Shown here: positions 23,563-36,095 of the stretch, piece by piece
How positions within the stretch are numbered: the stretch's first letter is position 1
Layout: each line of letters opens with the position of its first letter
Assembly (NCBI RefSeq): GCF_040958095.1
Contig: NC_091176.1
Coordinates: forward strand, 45,008,855 to 45,072,854
Source of the DNA: Procambarus clarkii
Taxonomy: Eukaryota; Arthropoda; Malacostraca; Decapoda; Cambaridae
DNA: 64,000 nt
Direction of reading: 5' to 3'
Position numbers and translations under genes: made by a program
The notes under the pieces: model-generated
What the model saw: only the letters and a program-made list of their open reading frames with translations
What the model was told of the DNA's origin: nothing
Databases searched by the model: none

Positions 23563-23933
23563 CAACCCGTTCTCACAAATTTAATAAGTCAATATTGACT
23601 TATTAGTTGCGTGCATAGGTGACATACTAAACATAATAGTTTCCCTTGAAAAGCTTCATAGAAAACACCGACCTTACCTAACCTACATAGTATGTTAAAC
23701 TAAGCATCTTATAGCTTCGTAATTACAATTGTTACTTAACCTATTATAGGTATAGGTTAGGTAATAATTGTAATTACGAAGCAATAAGATGCTTATCTTA
23801 ACATACTAAGTAGGTTAGGTAAGGTCGGTGTTTTCTATGAAGCTTTTCACAGGAAACTATTATGTTAAGTATGTCACCTATGCACATATTTAATAAGTCA
23901 ATATTGACTTATTAAATTTGCGAGAACGGGTTG
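23563..23933. mobile_element. Fold-back MITE, copy 1
   Basis: 371 bp, self-complementary almost end to end: CAACCCGTTCTC at one end, GAGAACGGGTTG at the other, centre near TATTATAGGTATAGG. It sits inside unit 2 of the tRNA-like array; only a 2-bp CA duplication is visible here. Sister copies are at 30337 and 55673. Confidence 0.9.
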
Positions 23934-24529
23934 CACCACCGCTCAGACCCTTAAAAGAGATGGTAATTTTGGAGTATTTATACACACCAAAGACCACCAT
24001 CTCCCAAGAGCACTAGAGCAAGTGAGGGGTCATTTTACGTTTTTCATCAAGTCCCTGTTAATATGGGAGAACACTGTGTCTATGCTTGAGGCACAACTCT
24101 CCTAAACACGAGAGTGAAGTTATACAACTTTAGAACACTTTCCCACCAGAAGACTCGAACCCTACCCAGCACAGAAGCCTTCCAGCAACTGGCATAACAG
24201 GTACGCCTTTAACCCACTGCACCACCGCTCAGACCCTTAAAAGAGATAGTAATTTCGGAGTATTTATACGCACCAAAGACCACCATCTCTCAAGAGCACC
24301 AGAGCAAGTGAGTGGTCATTTTACGTTGTTCACCAAGTCCCTGTTAATATGGGAGAACACTGTGTCTATGCTTGAGGCACAACTCTCCTAAACACGAGAG
24401 TGAAGTTACACAACTTTAGAACATTTTCCCACCAGGAGACTCGAACCCTATCCAGCACAGAAGCCTTCCAGCAACTGGCATAACAGGTACACCTTTGTTG
24501 ACCAGACCACACACAAGAAATTGAAGAGA

Positions 24530-24568
24530 CGACGACGTTTCGGTCCGTCCTGGACCATTCTCAAGTCG
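24530..24568 (-). ncRNA. Hammerhead-ribozyme-like fold (PLE2 left arm)
   Basis: On the minus strand: CGAC, core TTGAGAAT, stem II GGTCC/GGACC, GAAA, C-GTC, then GTCG closing stem I. This is the minimal form with only ACGT as stem III. Confidence 0.45.
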
Positions 24569-24830
24569 ATTGTGATGAGGACAGGTAGGGACAGGCATTA
24601 CATAGGCAAGAGAGAGCTGAGGAGGAAAGTCAGGTGTAGGGGATAGTAGTAATGAGAACTGCAGCAGTCCTATTGGCCCATACGAGGCAGCTCCTATTAT
24701 AACCATCGAAGGAGATAGTAATAGGAAAAGGAAGAGGATAGCAAGGGAGCGTAGGAGAAGACAATGAACAGAAAAAGGGAGAAGAGAGAAAGAAAGGGAA
24801 AGAGAAAGAAAGAAATGGAAGGGGGAAAGC

Positions 24831-26817
24831 TTATGTTAAGTCACGTTTGTTAGAAAGATTTGAGCATTTGAGTATATACTGTGAAAGGGAAGAATCCACA
24901 GCAACAAAGCCAGGACTCAAGTTCATGTTGGGTACATTGTTAATAAGAGCCGATTCTACAAGACGGCGTCTGTGTAGAGTAGAGGCAGGAAAGATTATTT
25001 TGGAGGAAGACCAATCAATGGGATGATTAGAATCCCTCACATGGCAGAAGAGAGCATTGTTAGTGTCTGCAGACATAACACTTCTCTTGTGTTCTTTAAG
25101 TCTGTCATTCAGTGTACGGCCAGTTTCGCCAAAGTATTGGAAAGGACAAGATGAATAGGAAATAGAGTAGACACCAGTAGCATTAGAAGCAGGAGGAGCA
25201 GTGTGAACTAGATTGCTACGAAGTGTGTTAGTTTGTCGAAAGGCGAGTTTAATGTCAAGAGGACGAAAGGTACTGGTAAAAGTTTTGAGTTCAGATATGA
25301 AGGGAAGGCATAGTACAGTGCTACTAGTGTTGGAAGCAGGTTTAGGATGAAAGAAATTTCGTTTAGCTTGAGAGTGGGCACAGTTGATGAAATGCAAAGG
25401 ATAACCAAGGCGAGAGAATGATTTGTAGATAAAGGCAATTTCAGAATCAAGAAACTGAGGGTCGCTGATGCGTAGAGCGCGGAGGAAGAGAGACGAGGAC
25501 ACTTTTCTTAACAGAAAGAGGATGGTAGAAAAAGAAGTGAATGTACATGTCACTATGCATGGGTTTACGGTAGACAGAGAAAGAGAACCCAGACACAGAG
25601 CTGTGAACATGAACATCAAGAAAAGGAAGGAGGGAATTAGATTCCCACTCAACTTTGAAATGGATAGAAGGAGCCAGATTGTTAAGAGAGGCGAGGAAAG
25701 GCTGGAAAAGATTAAGGTCATGAGGCCATAAAGCAAAAATGTCATCAACATAGCGAAGCCAGAGAGAGGGACGAGTATCAATAGAAGGAAGAAGAACAGT
25801 TTCGAAGTATTCCATGTAGAAATTAGCAAGAACAGGGGAGAGAGGGGAACCCATAGCGACACCGAAAGTTTGAGTGTAATATTTACCGTTGAAAGAGAAA
25901 GAGTTAGATTCAACACAGAGTCTAATGAGATCTAGGAAAACGTCAGTGGGAAGTGGGAGAGGAAGGAGACCCTCTGACGCCTTCTGTCTGAGGAAAGAGA
26001 GAACGTCATCGAGCGGAACATTAGTGAACAGAGAGTCGACATCAAGACTAAGCATTTTACAAGAGGGTTGCAGGCGCAGTCTTTCTATGAAGTCCTGAGA
26101 GTGACGAAGGTGGGCAGGGGAAAAAGTGCCAAGGTAAGGTGTCAGGGTTTTAGCGAGCCAGGAGGCAAGAGGATAGCTGACAGAGCCCCGTGAAGAAATG
26201 ATAGGACGAAGAGGAACACCAGGTTTATGAGTCTTAGGAAGACCATAGAAATAAGGAAGAGAAGGGCAGATGACACGGAAACGTTTAATGAGATCAAAGT
26301 CATGAGGGCAAAGACTAGAGAGCTGTCTTAGTTTGCGGTTAAAGGAAGTTTTGAGGCGATCCAAAGGGTTAGAAGTCAGAGGAGCATAAGTGTGAGAGTC
26401 AGAGAGCAAGACATCTGCTTTTCGGAGGTAGTCCTCACGGTCAAGGACAACCACCGAATTGCTTTTGTCTGAAGGAAGGATAAGAATAGAGTTGTTAGAT
26501 TTCAGGGAGGCAAGGGCAAGCTGGAAGCGACGAGGAAGGTGGTTATTTTTAGAAAACAAGCTGTCAAGAACGGGGATAAGGGCCCCTCTAAAGGCAGACA
26601 GGTCCGAAAGAGTACTAGAGTTAGAATTGACAAACCTGTCAAAGGAACTAATGAGATCAATGCCACAGCGTGGGCCAGGGGAAGTAGCAAAAGACAGACC
26701 AAGACCAAGAATTTCTTGCTGGTGCTTAGAAAGAGAGTAGGACGAAAGGTTGGTAACAGTCAGAGAGAGAGTATATGGCCCAAGGACTGTTGGAGATCAG
26801 GCGTTGAAGTTCGTTGT
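24831..26817 (-). pseudogene. Penelope-like RT-GIY-YIG polyprotein (PLE2, one visible frameshift)
   Basis: Open from about 26817 through the RT: LPSDKSNSVVVLDREDY near 26450, FYGLPKTHKPGVPLRPIISS near 26230, LSLDVDSLFTNVPLDDV near 26040, GVAMGSPLSPVLANFYMEYF near 25850, LRYVDDIFALWP near 25755 and LLPFLDVHVH near 25630. A 2-base indel near 25490 shifts the frame. The C-terminal part then reads GVYSISYSSCPFQYFGETGR near 25150, a GIY-YIG-type core (GVY and YFG), HRRRLVESALINN near 24960, and stops at 24831. This is a nearly complete catalytic unit for the family. The start codon lies at or beyond the arm junction, so the 5' end is probably missing. Confidence 0.9.
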
Positions 26818-26819
26818 CA

Positions 26820-27514
26820 TCCTCTTTCTGTTAAGAAAAGTGTCCTCGTCTCTCTCTTCCTCCGCGCTCTACGCATCAGCGACCCTCAGTTTCTTGATTC
26901 TGAAAATTGCCTTTATCTACAAATCATTCTCTCGCCTTGGTTATCCTTTGCATTTCATCAACTGTGCCCACTCTCAAGCTAAACGAAATTTCTTTCATCC
27001 TAAACCTGCTTCCAACACTAGTAGCACTGTACTATGCCTTCCCTTCATATCTGAACTCAAAACTTTTACCAATACCTTTCGTCCTCTTGACATTAAACTC
27101 GCCTTTCGACAAACTAACACACTTCGTAGCAATCTAGTTCACACTGCTCCTCCTGCTTCTAATGCTACTGGTGTCTACTCTATTTCCTGTTCATCTTGTC
27201 CTCTCCAATACTTTGGCGAAACTGGCCGTACACTGAATGACAGACTTAAAGAACACAAGAGAAGTGTTATGTTTGCAGACACTAACAATGCTCTCTTCTG
27301 CCATGTGAGGGATTCTAATCATCCCATTGATTGGTCTTCCTCCAAAATAATCTTTCCTGCCTCTACTCTACACAGACGCCGTCTTGTAGAATCGGCTCTT
27401 ATTAACAATGTACCCAACATGAACTTGAGTCCTGGCTTTGTTGCTGTGGACTCTTCCCTTTCACAGTATATACTCAAATGCTCTAATCTTTCTAACAAAC
27501 GTGACTTAACATAA
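26820..27514 (+). pseudogene. Inverted copy of the PLE2 endonuclease C-terminus
   Basis: The plus-strand mirror of 24831-25523 encodes the same KRDLT-terminated GIY-YIG segment (QYFGETGRTLNDRLKEH near 27215). It has an extra A near 26905 and two extra bases near 26850 relative to the left arm. It lacks any RT and is part of the inverted terminal arm. Confidence 0.88.
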
Positions 27515-27776
27515 GCTTTCCCCCTTCCATTTCTTTCTTTCTCTTTCCCTTTCTTTCTCTCTTCTCCCTTTTTCTGTTCATTGTCTTCTCCTACGCTCTC
27601 TTGCTATCCTCTTCTTTTTCCTATTACTATCTCCTTCGATGGTTATAATAGGAGCTGCCTCGTATGGGCCAATAGGCCTGCTGCAGTTCTCATTACTACT
27701 ATCCCCTACACCTGACTTTCCTCCTCAGCTCTCTCTTGCCTATTTAATGCCTGTCCCTACCTGTCCTCATCACAAT

Positions 27777-27815
27777 CGACTTGAGAATGGTCCAGGACGG
27801 ACCGAAATGTCGTCG
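27777..27815 (+). ncRNA. Hammerhead-ribozyme-like fold (PLE2 right arm, mutated)
   Basis: Same layout as 24530-24568, but the GAAAC-GTC junction reads GAAAT-GTC, breaking the ACGT palindrome. Confidence 0.38.
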
Positions 27816-28195
27816 TCCCTTCAATTTCTAGTGTGTGGTCTGGTCAACATACTTCAGCCACGTTATTGTGACTCATCGCCTGCAGGTACACCTTTAACCC
27901 ACTGCACCACTGCTCAGACCCTTAAAAGAGATTGTAATTTCGGAGTATTTATACACACCAAAGACCACCATCTCCCAAGAGCACTAGAGCAAGTGAGGGG
28001 TCATTTTACGTTTTTCATCAAGTCCCTGTTAATATGGGAGAACACAGTGTCTATGCTTGAGGCACAACTCTCCTAAACACGAGAGTGAAGTTATACAACT
28101 TGAGAACACTTTCCCACCAGGAGACTCGAACCCTAGCCAGCACAGACGCCTTCCAGCAACTGGCATAACAGGTACGCCTTTAACCCACTGCACCA

Positions 28196-28518
<323 letters not shown>

Positions 28519-29344
28519 ATTCTGAAGTTTGTAACTTAGTTAATAAAGCTCCCAAGCGGGCTCTAGCTACCCTATGGCTCATAGTCCCAATCCTGGAACC
28601 GTGCACACCTCCACCACACCTGCCCACCTGTGACACACATATATAAACCTCTAGGCAACTTGGACTCTCGACGGGAGACATCTCCCTTCACGCAGGGTGC
28701 AGTCGCACCTCCACAGCTCTCCAGTATCATCTATTGATTCTGGTAATGGCTCAAAAGAGCCACCACTTACCGGCTATTCATGGCCGTGCCACCTTTTGAG
28801 TGGCTTAATCTTCATCAATCAATCAATCTTGGACTCTCTCTTATAACACATCACCAAAGACTGCTTGAGTACTCTACCCTATCTTGAAACCCTGTTAAAA
28901 TAGTATGGTGGCTTTCCTGACTTTATGGCCGGAGACAAGCCCTCAGTTAGCAAGGTCTGGTCGTCCAAGATACACCTCCCCTCAAGTCAAGATGGCGTCC
29001 ACTGCTCTTGCGTCATCGCCCCTTAATATTCTATGCTTTACATTTTCAACCAAACTCTTTATTGACTTTATTTACCATATTCCCCATGCATGATTTTTGA
29101 TTGAGTCCATATTTCCCTCACATAGTTAGGCTATTCCGGTTCACATTATTCCTAAGAATCTCCAGCTGAGAAGGTACTACTTTGCTGGGCGGAGTATTAC
29201 TGGTGACTCGCGGCCTCCCAGATATCAGCTGTAGATTTATTCCAATAAAACATTGTCCACCGTGTCCACCAACAATTTATAATTGAAACTAACCTCCTCA
29301 GGAGGTAAGGTTCGCAATAGACACTCAAGACGCAGACCACTATA
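28519..29344. other. Unassigned non-coding stretch with short inverted segment
   Basis: No coding frame. The part near 28676-28835 (ACGGGAGACATCTCCC, then GGCTCAAAAGAGCC, then ATCAATCAATCAATC) has the look of a dispersed repeat end. The rest shows nothing recognisable. Host unit 2 appears to resume at about 29345 with GAGAGACAGACACAGACAGG. Confidence 0.35.
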
Positions 29345-30336
29345 GTTTTCATCAGAGAGACAGACACAGACAGGCAGAGACAAAGACATCTAGTGACAGA
29401 GACAAACAGCAGAAAAATGAATGGATATATGGCTGGAAAGATGGATAGACAGATAAATAGATGGATTGGTTAATGGTTGTCTAGGTAGAAGGATAGATAG
29501 ACGAAAAGATAGATGGAAATATAATTGGCATGATTAACGGATAGAAAGATAGTTAAGTGCATGGATAGATAGATGAATAGAAATCTTGTTGGAAAGATAG
29601 TTAGATAAATGAATAGAAAGCTAGTTGGAAACATTACTAGATAGATAGATAGATGGACAGATTAATGAATAGATGGATAGATTAATGGATAGATTGATGG
29701 ATAGATGAATAGATTAATGTATAGATGGATAGATTAATGGATAGAAAGCGAAATTAATAGATTAATGGATAGAAAGCTAGATAGATATATTAATGGAAAT
29801 AAAACTAGGTCGAAATATAATGGAAATAAAACTAGATCGAAATATTAATGGATAAATGGATAGAAAGCTAGATGGAAACATTACTAGATAGATAGATTGA
29901 TGGATAGATTAATGAATAGATGGATAGATTAATAGATTGATGGATAGATGAATAGATTAATGTATAGATGGATAGATTAATGGATAGAAAGCGAAATTAA
30001 TAGATTAATGGATAGAAAGCTAGATAGATAGATTAATGGATAGAAAGCTAGATAGATAGATTAATGGAAATAAAACTAGATCGAAATATAATGGAAATAA
30101 AACTAGATCGAAATATTAATGGAAATAAAACTAGATCGAAATATTAATGGATAAATGGATAGAAAGCTAGATGGATAAATTAATGGGTAGATAGCTGCAC
30201 AGATGGATGGATAGAACGATGGATGCAAAGATTGATGTATGTATATAGATAAATGGACAGAGAGAAGGGCAGATGAATGGATTGATGGATGCATAGATGG
30301 ATGGATGTGTAGGTTGATGCATAGACATATAGATAG

Positions 30337-30707
30337 CAACCCGTTCTCGCAAATTCGTAAAGTCAATATTGACTTATTAACTACGTGCATAGGTGATATA
30401 CTAAACATAATAGATACCCTTAAAAAGATTCATAGAAAACACCGACCGTACCTAACCTTGTTAGTATCTTAAGATAAGCATCTTATTGCTTCGTAATTAC
30501 AATTATTACTTAACCTATACCTATTATAGGTTAGGTAATAATTGTAATTACGGAGCAATAAGATGCTTATCTTAAGATACTAACAAGGTTAGGTAAGGTC
30601 GGTGTTTTCTATGAATCTTTTTAAGGGTATCTATTATGTTAAGTATGTCACCTATGCACATATATAATAAGTCAATATTGACTTATTAAATTTGCGAGAA
30701 CGGGTTG
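30337..30707. mobile_element. Fold-back MITE, copy 2
   Basis: 371 bp, nearly fully self-complementary, ends CAACCCGTTCTC and GAGAACGGGTTG. It is flanked by the 7-bp duplication TAGATAG at 30330-30336 and 30708-30714, inside GATA-type repeat. Confidence 0.92.
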
Positions 30708-30847
30708 TAGATAGATGGATAGATCGATGGATACAGGGACCTACGGGTAGATAGAAGTATAGATAAATAGACCGAGGAGTAGATGTATGGACAAATGGAT
30801 TGATGTACAAGTGGACAGACAGAAATATAGATATAATATATTATAAA

Positions 30848-30974
<127 letters not shown>

Positions 30975-31539
30975 AAATATATAATATAAAAATATAAGGA
31001 TTTATGGATTGCTAGATGGGGCGATGGGTAGATAGATGAATAGATACATTCTTAAATAGGCTGATGGTTAGATACCAGTTATATAGATGAATAGATAGAC
31101 TGAGATAGACGGACAGATAGATGGATATATTGATTGTTGGGGGAGTTGATGGAGAGATAAATGGATAGATGTATAGATGCACAGATTGATGGATAGATGG
31201 TTGTATATCAGAATAGATTAATGGATATATAGATTAATGGATATACAAATAGAGAGATAGGTGGATAGATAGATAAATAGATAAATAGAGAGATAGGTAG
31301 AAGGATAGATAGATAGACAGAGTGGAGAGAGACTGACAGACTCAGGCAACTCCGGGTATTCCCCCAGTGCCATATATGGCACAAATGCTCTCAAACGTCC
31401 CCATGGTATCAACAAACAATAAATGTTTAATATTTATGGTGACATTATTCACAAGAAATATAAACTCAAAATATGTATCTTACTGAATTGAAACACATTA
31501 CTTGTATCGTGCTACTTACTCCAAACTTTACGTGAGAAT

Positions 31540-31960
31540 GTCTGTCTGTCTGTTTGGCTGTTCGACGTTGGAGGCCACACGGTTGAGGCTAGCATCGTCC
31601 GTATTGACAGAGAGAATGGTCTGGTGTACAGGATGAACAATGGATGGTTGGGGAGGTCAGAATTGAAGAGGTAAAAGCATGCCAAGGTCACATTCACACC
31701 ACCACTAAGATGTTTGGCAATAAAAGCCGTCTGTTCAGCTAAATATTTTCAAAACCAACGTTCAGAGTAATCTTTTTGTCTTATGGTAATATGTATCATT
31801 ATACATTGATTTAGGGAAAATTAACATAAATTTCATGCGATAAATAATTTGGCCGTACTCACATAAAACAAACGATTCTTCCATAGCTTTAAAGGTTTAT
31901 CAAGCCCCGGCCCTTTATCAGAGTAAGGGGTAACTATTATTTGTTGAGTGTTTCACACGC
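31540..31960 (+). repeat. Host duplication unit 3: exon-like block plus intron block
   Basis: An open stretch at about 31561-31670 reads FDVGGHTVEASIVRIDREN, then GLVYRMNNG, and ends AGAG followed by GTAAAAG, a possible donor; the frame meets a stop in that donor. It is preceded by a TCTGTCTGTCTGTTTG pyrimidine-rich tract. The downstream block matches units 1 and 2. A repeated exon of the ankyrin-containing host gene is possible, but the protein family is not recognised. Confidence 0.42.
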
Positions 31961-31995
31961 TCTCCTACGCTCCTCTCGCAGGCGATAACCCACAC

Positions 31996-32400
<405 letters not shown>

Positions 32401-32423
32401 TGTTAACATTAACTGTGTATTTC

Positions 32424-33385
32424 TCGTACTCACCTAGTTGTACTTGCGGGGGTTGAGCTCTGGCTCTTTGGTCCCGCCTCTCAACCGTCAATCAACTGGT
32501 GTACAGATTCCTGAGCCAACTGGGATCTATCATTTCTATATTTGAAACTGTGTATGGAGTCAGCCTCCACCACATCACTTCCTAGTGCATTCCACCTGTT
32601 AACTACTCTGACACTGAAAAAGTTCTTTCTAACGTCTCTGTGACTCATGTGGGTACTCAGTTTGCACCTGTGTCCCCTTGTTCGCGTACCTCTCATGTTA
32701 AACAGTTTATCCTTTTCAACATGTAAATTCCTTTCAGAATTTTATAGACAGTAATCATATCTTCCCTTACTCTTTTGTCTTCCAGTGTTGTGAGGTGCAT
32801 TTCACGCAGCCTTTCCTCGTAATTCATGCCTCTTAGATCTGGTACTAGCCTAGTGGCATACCTCTGAACTTTTTCCAGTTTCTTGTGCTTGACAAGGAAC
32901 GGGCTCCATGCAGGGGGCAGCATACTCGAGGATTGGTCTTACATATGTGGTATACAGGTTCTGAAAGATTCCTTTCACAGGTTCCTGAAGGCAGTTCTAA
33001 TGTTTGCCAGCCACGCATAAGCCGCAGATGTTATTCTTTTGATGTAGGCTTCAGGAGACAAGTTTGGCGTGATATCAACACCTAGATCTTTCTCTCTGTC
33101 CGTTTCATGAAGGACTTCTTCTCCCATTCTGTATCCTGTGTCTGGCATCCTATTTCCACCGCCTAGCTTCCTCTGTTTTAATCCTCCTCATAATTTTTGT
33201 ATCATCAGCAAACATTGAGAGGAATGATTCTATATGTTCAGGAAGATCATTTACATATAACAGAAACAGTATAGGTCGAAGGACTGAACCCTGCGGGACT
33301 CCAATGGTGACGTCTCGCCAATCTGAGACCTCGCCCCTTACAGAGACTCGCTGTCTTTTGTTGCTTAGGTGGTCTCCTTCATGAG
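32424..33385 (-). pseudogene. CR1-group LINE fragment E (3' end)
   Basis: 3' terminus CACCTAGTTGTACTTGCGGG at about 32430, then the 3' UTR, the RT tail (EKVQRYATRLVPDLRGM near 32850) and palm ([19 protein letters not shown] near 33270, FADDTKIMRRI near 33195). It is truncated at about 33385, where a plus-strand LINE begins. Several frame breaks. This 3' end is not beside minisatellite, so the minisatellite is not part of the element. Confidence 0.87.
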
Positions 33386-36095
33386 GCAAATGCAGTGTTT
33401 GCAGCCCTAACGGAAACTCACACAAAGGACTACCTTGATGGTGAAATATGGATCTCAGAATACAATCTCTTCAGATGTGATAGGAAACACCGGCTTCAGG
33501 GTGGGGTCAGCCTCTACATCAAAGACACACTCATCTGTACTGAGCTGCTAAACACCTCAAATGATATGGTGGAAGTGCTGATAGTCAAAATAGAGATCCT
33601 AAATGTAGTTGTTGTCCTTGTATATAAGTCACCGGAGGCAAACCCTCATCAGTTTAAAGACCAACTAATGAAAATAGAGCACTGCTTGGAAAACCTCACA
33701 AATCCAGCTCCGAACATCATCCTGCTTGGGGACTTCAACCTACGACACCTGAAATGGAAGCACCTGGCTAATACAGTAATATCAGAAAGAATACCAGGAG
33801 GTAGCCTAAATAAACAGGCACATGCAAATGACCTGCTACGGATGTGCGATAGGTTTGCCTTAAACCAGCAAATAGTAGAACCAACTAGGAAGGAGAACAC
33901 GCTGGACCTCATTTTCACTAATAATGATGAGTTGATCGGGAACATAATGATTACAAATACCTGTTACTCAGATCACAACTTAATTGAAGTTCTGACAACC
34001 ATGGGGAATGGACCTTCAAAACCAGTCCAGAATCCCGGTGGAGGAGATTTCAGCAAATTCAACTTCAATAATAAACGGATTAACTGGGAGCAAATAAACC
34101 AGGACTTCACAGAAATAAACTGGGAAGAACAGCTAGGAAATGCAAACCTGAACCAGTGCCTGGAAAAAATAAGCTCAGTAGCACTAGAAATATGTTCAAA
34201 CCGCATACCCCTAAGAAAAAAGAGAAAGAGATGCAGATTGGAACGGGAACGTCTTTCCCTATATAGGCGAAGAAAACGAATCGCAGAACAACTTGAGAGT
34301 CGCACCCTATCTCAAGAACGGCGAAGAAGGTTAGGTAGAGAAATAGAAACAATTGAACTCAAGCTACAAGAATCATGCAAAACCCAGGAGAGGCAAAGAG
34401 AGCAAAAGGCCATCACTGAAATAGAGAGAAATCCGAAATATTTTTTCTCCTATGCAAAATCAAGATCAAAAACCACATCTAGTATCGGGCCCCTGCCAAA
34501 GGGAGATGGAACTTTCACCGATAACAACAAAGAAATGAGCGAGTTACTGAGGAAGCAGTACGACTCTGTTTTCAGCGAGCCATTAAATGCACTAAAGATT
34601 GATAACCCAAATGAATTTTTCATGGATATGATACCAACATCAAATCATATATCAGACGTCGCCCTATCCCCACTAGATTTTGAAGAAGTCATAAACAGTA
34701 TGCCTATGCACTCTGCACCAGGCCCGGATTCTTGGAACTCCATATTCATCAAGAACTGTAAGAAACCACTATCGCAGGCCCTTCACATACTGTGGAGACA
34801 AAGCCTAGATACTGGCGTTATCCCTGACATACTAAAAACAGCAGAGATAGCACCACTCCATAAAGGAGGAAATAAGGCAGAGGCAAAAAATTACAGACCG
34901 ATAGCACTAACATCGCACATCATAAAAATTTTTGAGAGAGTGCTAAGAAGTAAGATCACAAAATACATGGAATCACAGCATCTCCATAACCCCGGACAAC
35001 ATGGTTTCAGAACAGGGCGCTCTTGCCTGTCGCAGTTGCTGGACCACTATGATATGGCATTAGATGCTATAGAAGACAAACAAAACGCTGATGTAATTTA
35101 CACAGATTTCGCAAAAGCTTTTGATAAATGTGACCATGGTGTTATTGCACATAAAATGCGTTCAAAAGGAATTACCGGGAAAATAGGCAGATGGATCTAC
35201 AATTTCCTGACCAACAGAACCCAATGTGTAATAGTCAACAAAATAAAATCCAGCCCATCAACCGTGAAGAGCTCAGTCCCCCAGGGTACTGTGCATGCTC
35301 CAGTACTTTTTCTCATCCTCATATCGGACATAGACCAGAACACAACCTATAGCACTGTATCATCCTTTGCAGATGACACTAGGATTTTCATGAGAGTTGG
35401 CAAAATAGAGGACACGGCAAACCTCCAATCAGATGTAGATCAGGTCTTTCTATGGGCTACAGAAAATAATATGGTGTTAAACGAGGATAAGTTCCAGCTC
35501 ATGCGCTACGGAAATTGAAAATATAAAAACAGAAACCACGTACAAAACTCAGGCAAATCATAACATAGAACGAAAAGGCAATGTAAAGGATTTGGGTGTA
35601 CTCATGTCGGAAGACCTTACCTTTAAAGAACACAATAAAGTAGCCGTCACAACTGCAAGAAAAATGACAGGTTGGATAACAAGAACTTTTCACACTAGAG
35701 ATGCTATACCGATGATGATACTTTTCAAAACGCTTGTGCTCTCTAGAGTGGAGTACTGCTGCACAATGACAGCCCCTTTCAAAGCTGGAGAAATTGCTGA
35801 CCTAGAGAGCGTGCAGAGATCCTTTACTGCTAGAATCCACTCAGTAAAACATCTAAATTACTGGGACCGACTAAAGAGCCTAAATCTGTACTCCCTTGAG
35901 CGCAGGCGGGAGAGATACATAATAATTTACACGTGGAAAATAATTGAGGGGCTGGTCCCAAACCTGCACACAGAAATAACACCACATGAGACCAGAAGAC
36001 ATGGCAGGATGTGCAGAATACCCCCGTTGAAAAGCAGAGGTGCAACAGGTACTCTGAGAGAGAACTCTATCAACATCAGAGGCCCGAGACTGGTT
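33386..36095 (+). pseudogene. Second-family CR1/L2-like LINE, ORF2 (plus copy, truncated both ends)
   Basis: A 707-codon frame (33395-35518) has an AP endonuclease (ALTETH near 33400, LGDFNLRHLKWKH near 33730, YSDHNLIEVL near 33970). A Lys/Arg-rich linker and the RT follow, with YFFSYAKSRSKTTSSIGPL, SAPGPDSWNSIFIKNC, YRPIALTSHIIKIFERVLR, DFAKAFDKCDHG, SVPQGTVHAPVLFLIL and SSFADDTRIFMRVG. A +1 frameshift near 35515 leads into the thumb at 35592 onward (KHLNYWDRLKSLNLYSLERR). Homology stops at GPRL near 36093, against the tail of a minus-strand relative. One frameshift in about 2.7 kb makes this a fairly recent copy. Confidence 0.87.

Larger units (their letters stand above)
24497..27883 (-). 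mobile_element. Penelope-like element 2 with 1-kb inverted arms and target duplication
   Basis: The left arm 24497-25523 and right arm 26818-27848 are inverted copies covering the terminus, endonuclease and 3' end; the RT (minus strand) lies between. A 35-bp tail ends CATCGCCTGC at 27883. AGGTACACCTTT occurs at 24485-24496 and again at 27884-27895, a 12-bp target duplication inside a tRNA-like unit. The short fold-back at 7570-7745 uses the same terminus and tail. Pyrimidine-rich 3' UTR sequence is seen near 27515-27600. Confidence 0.92.
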
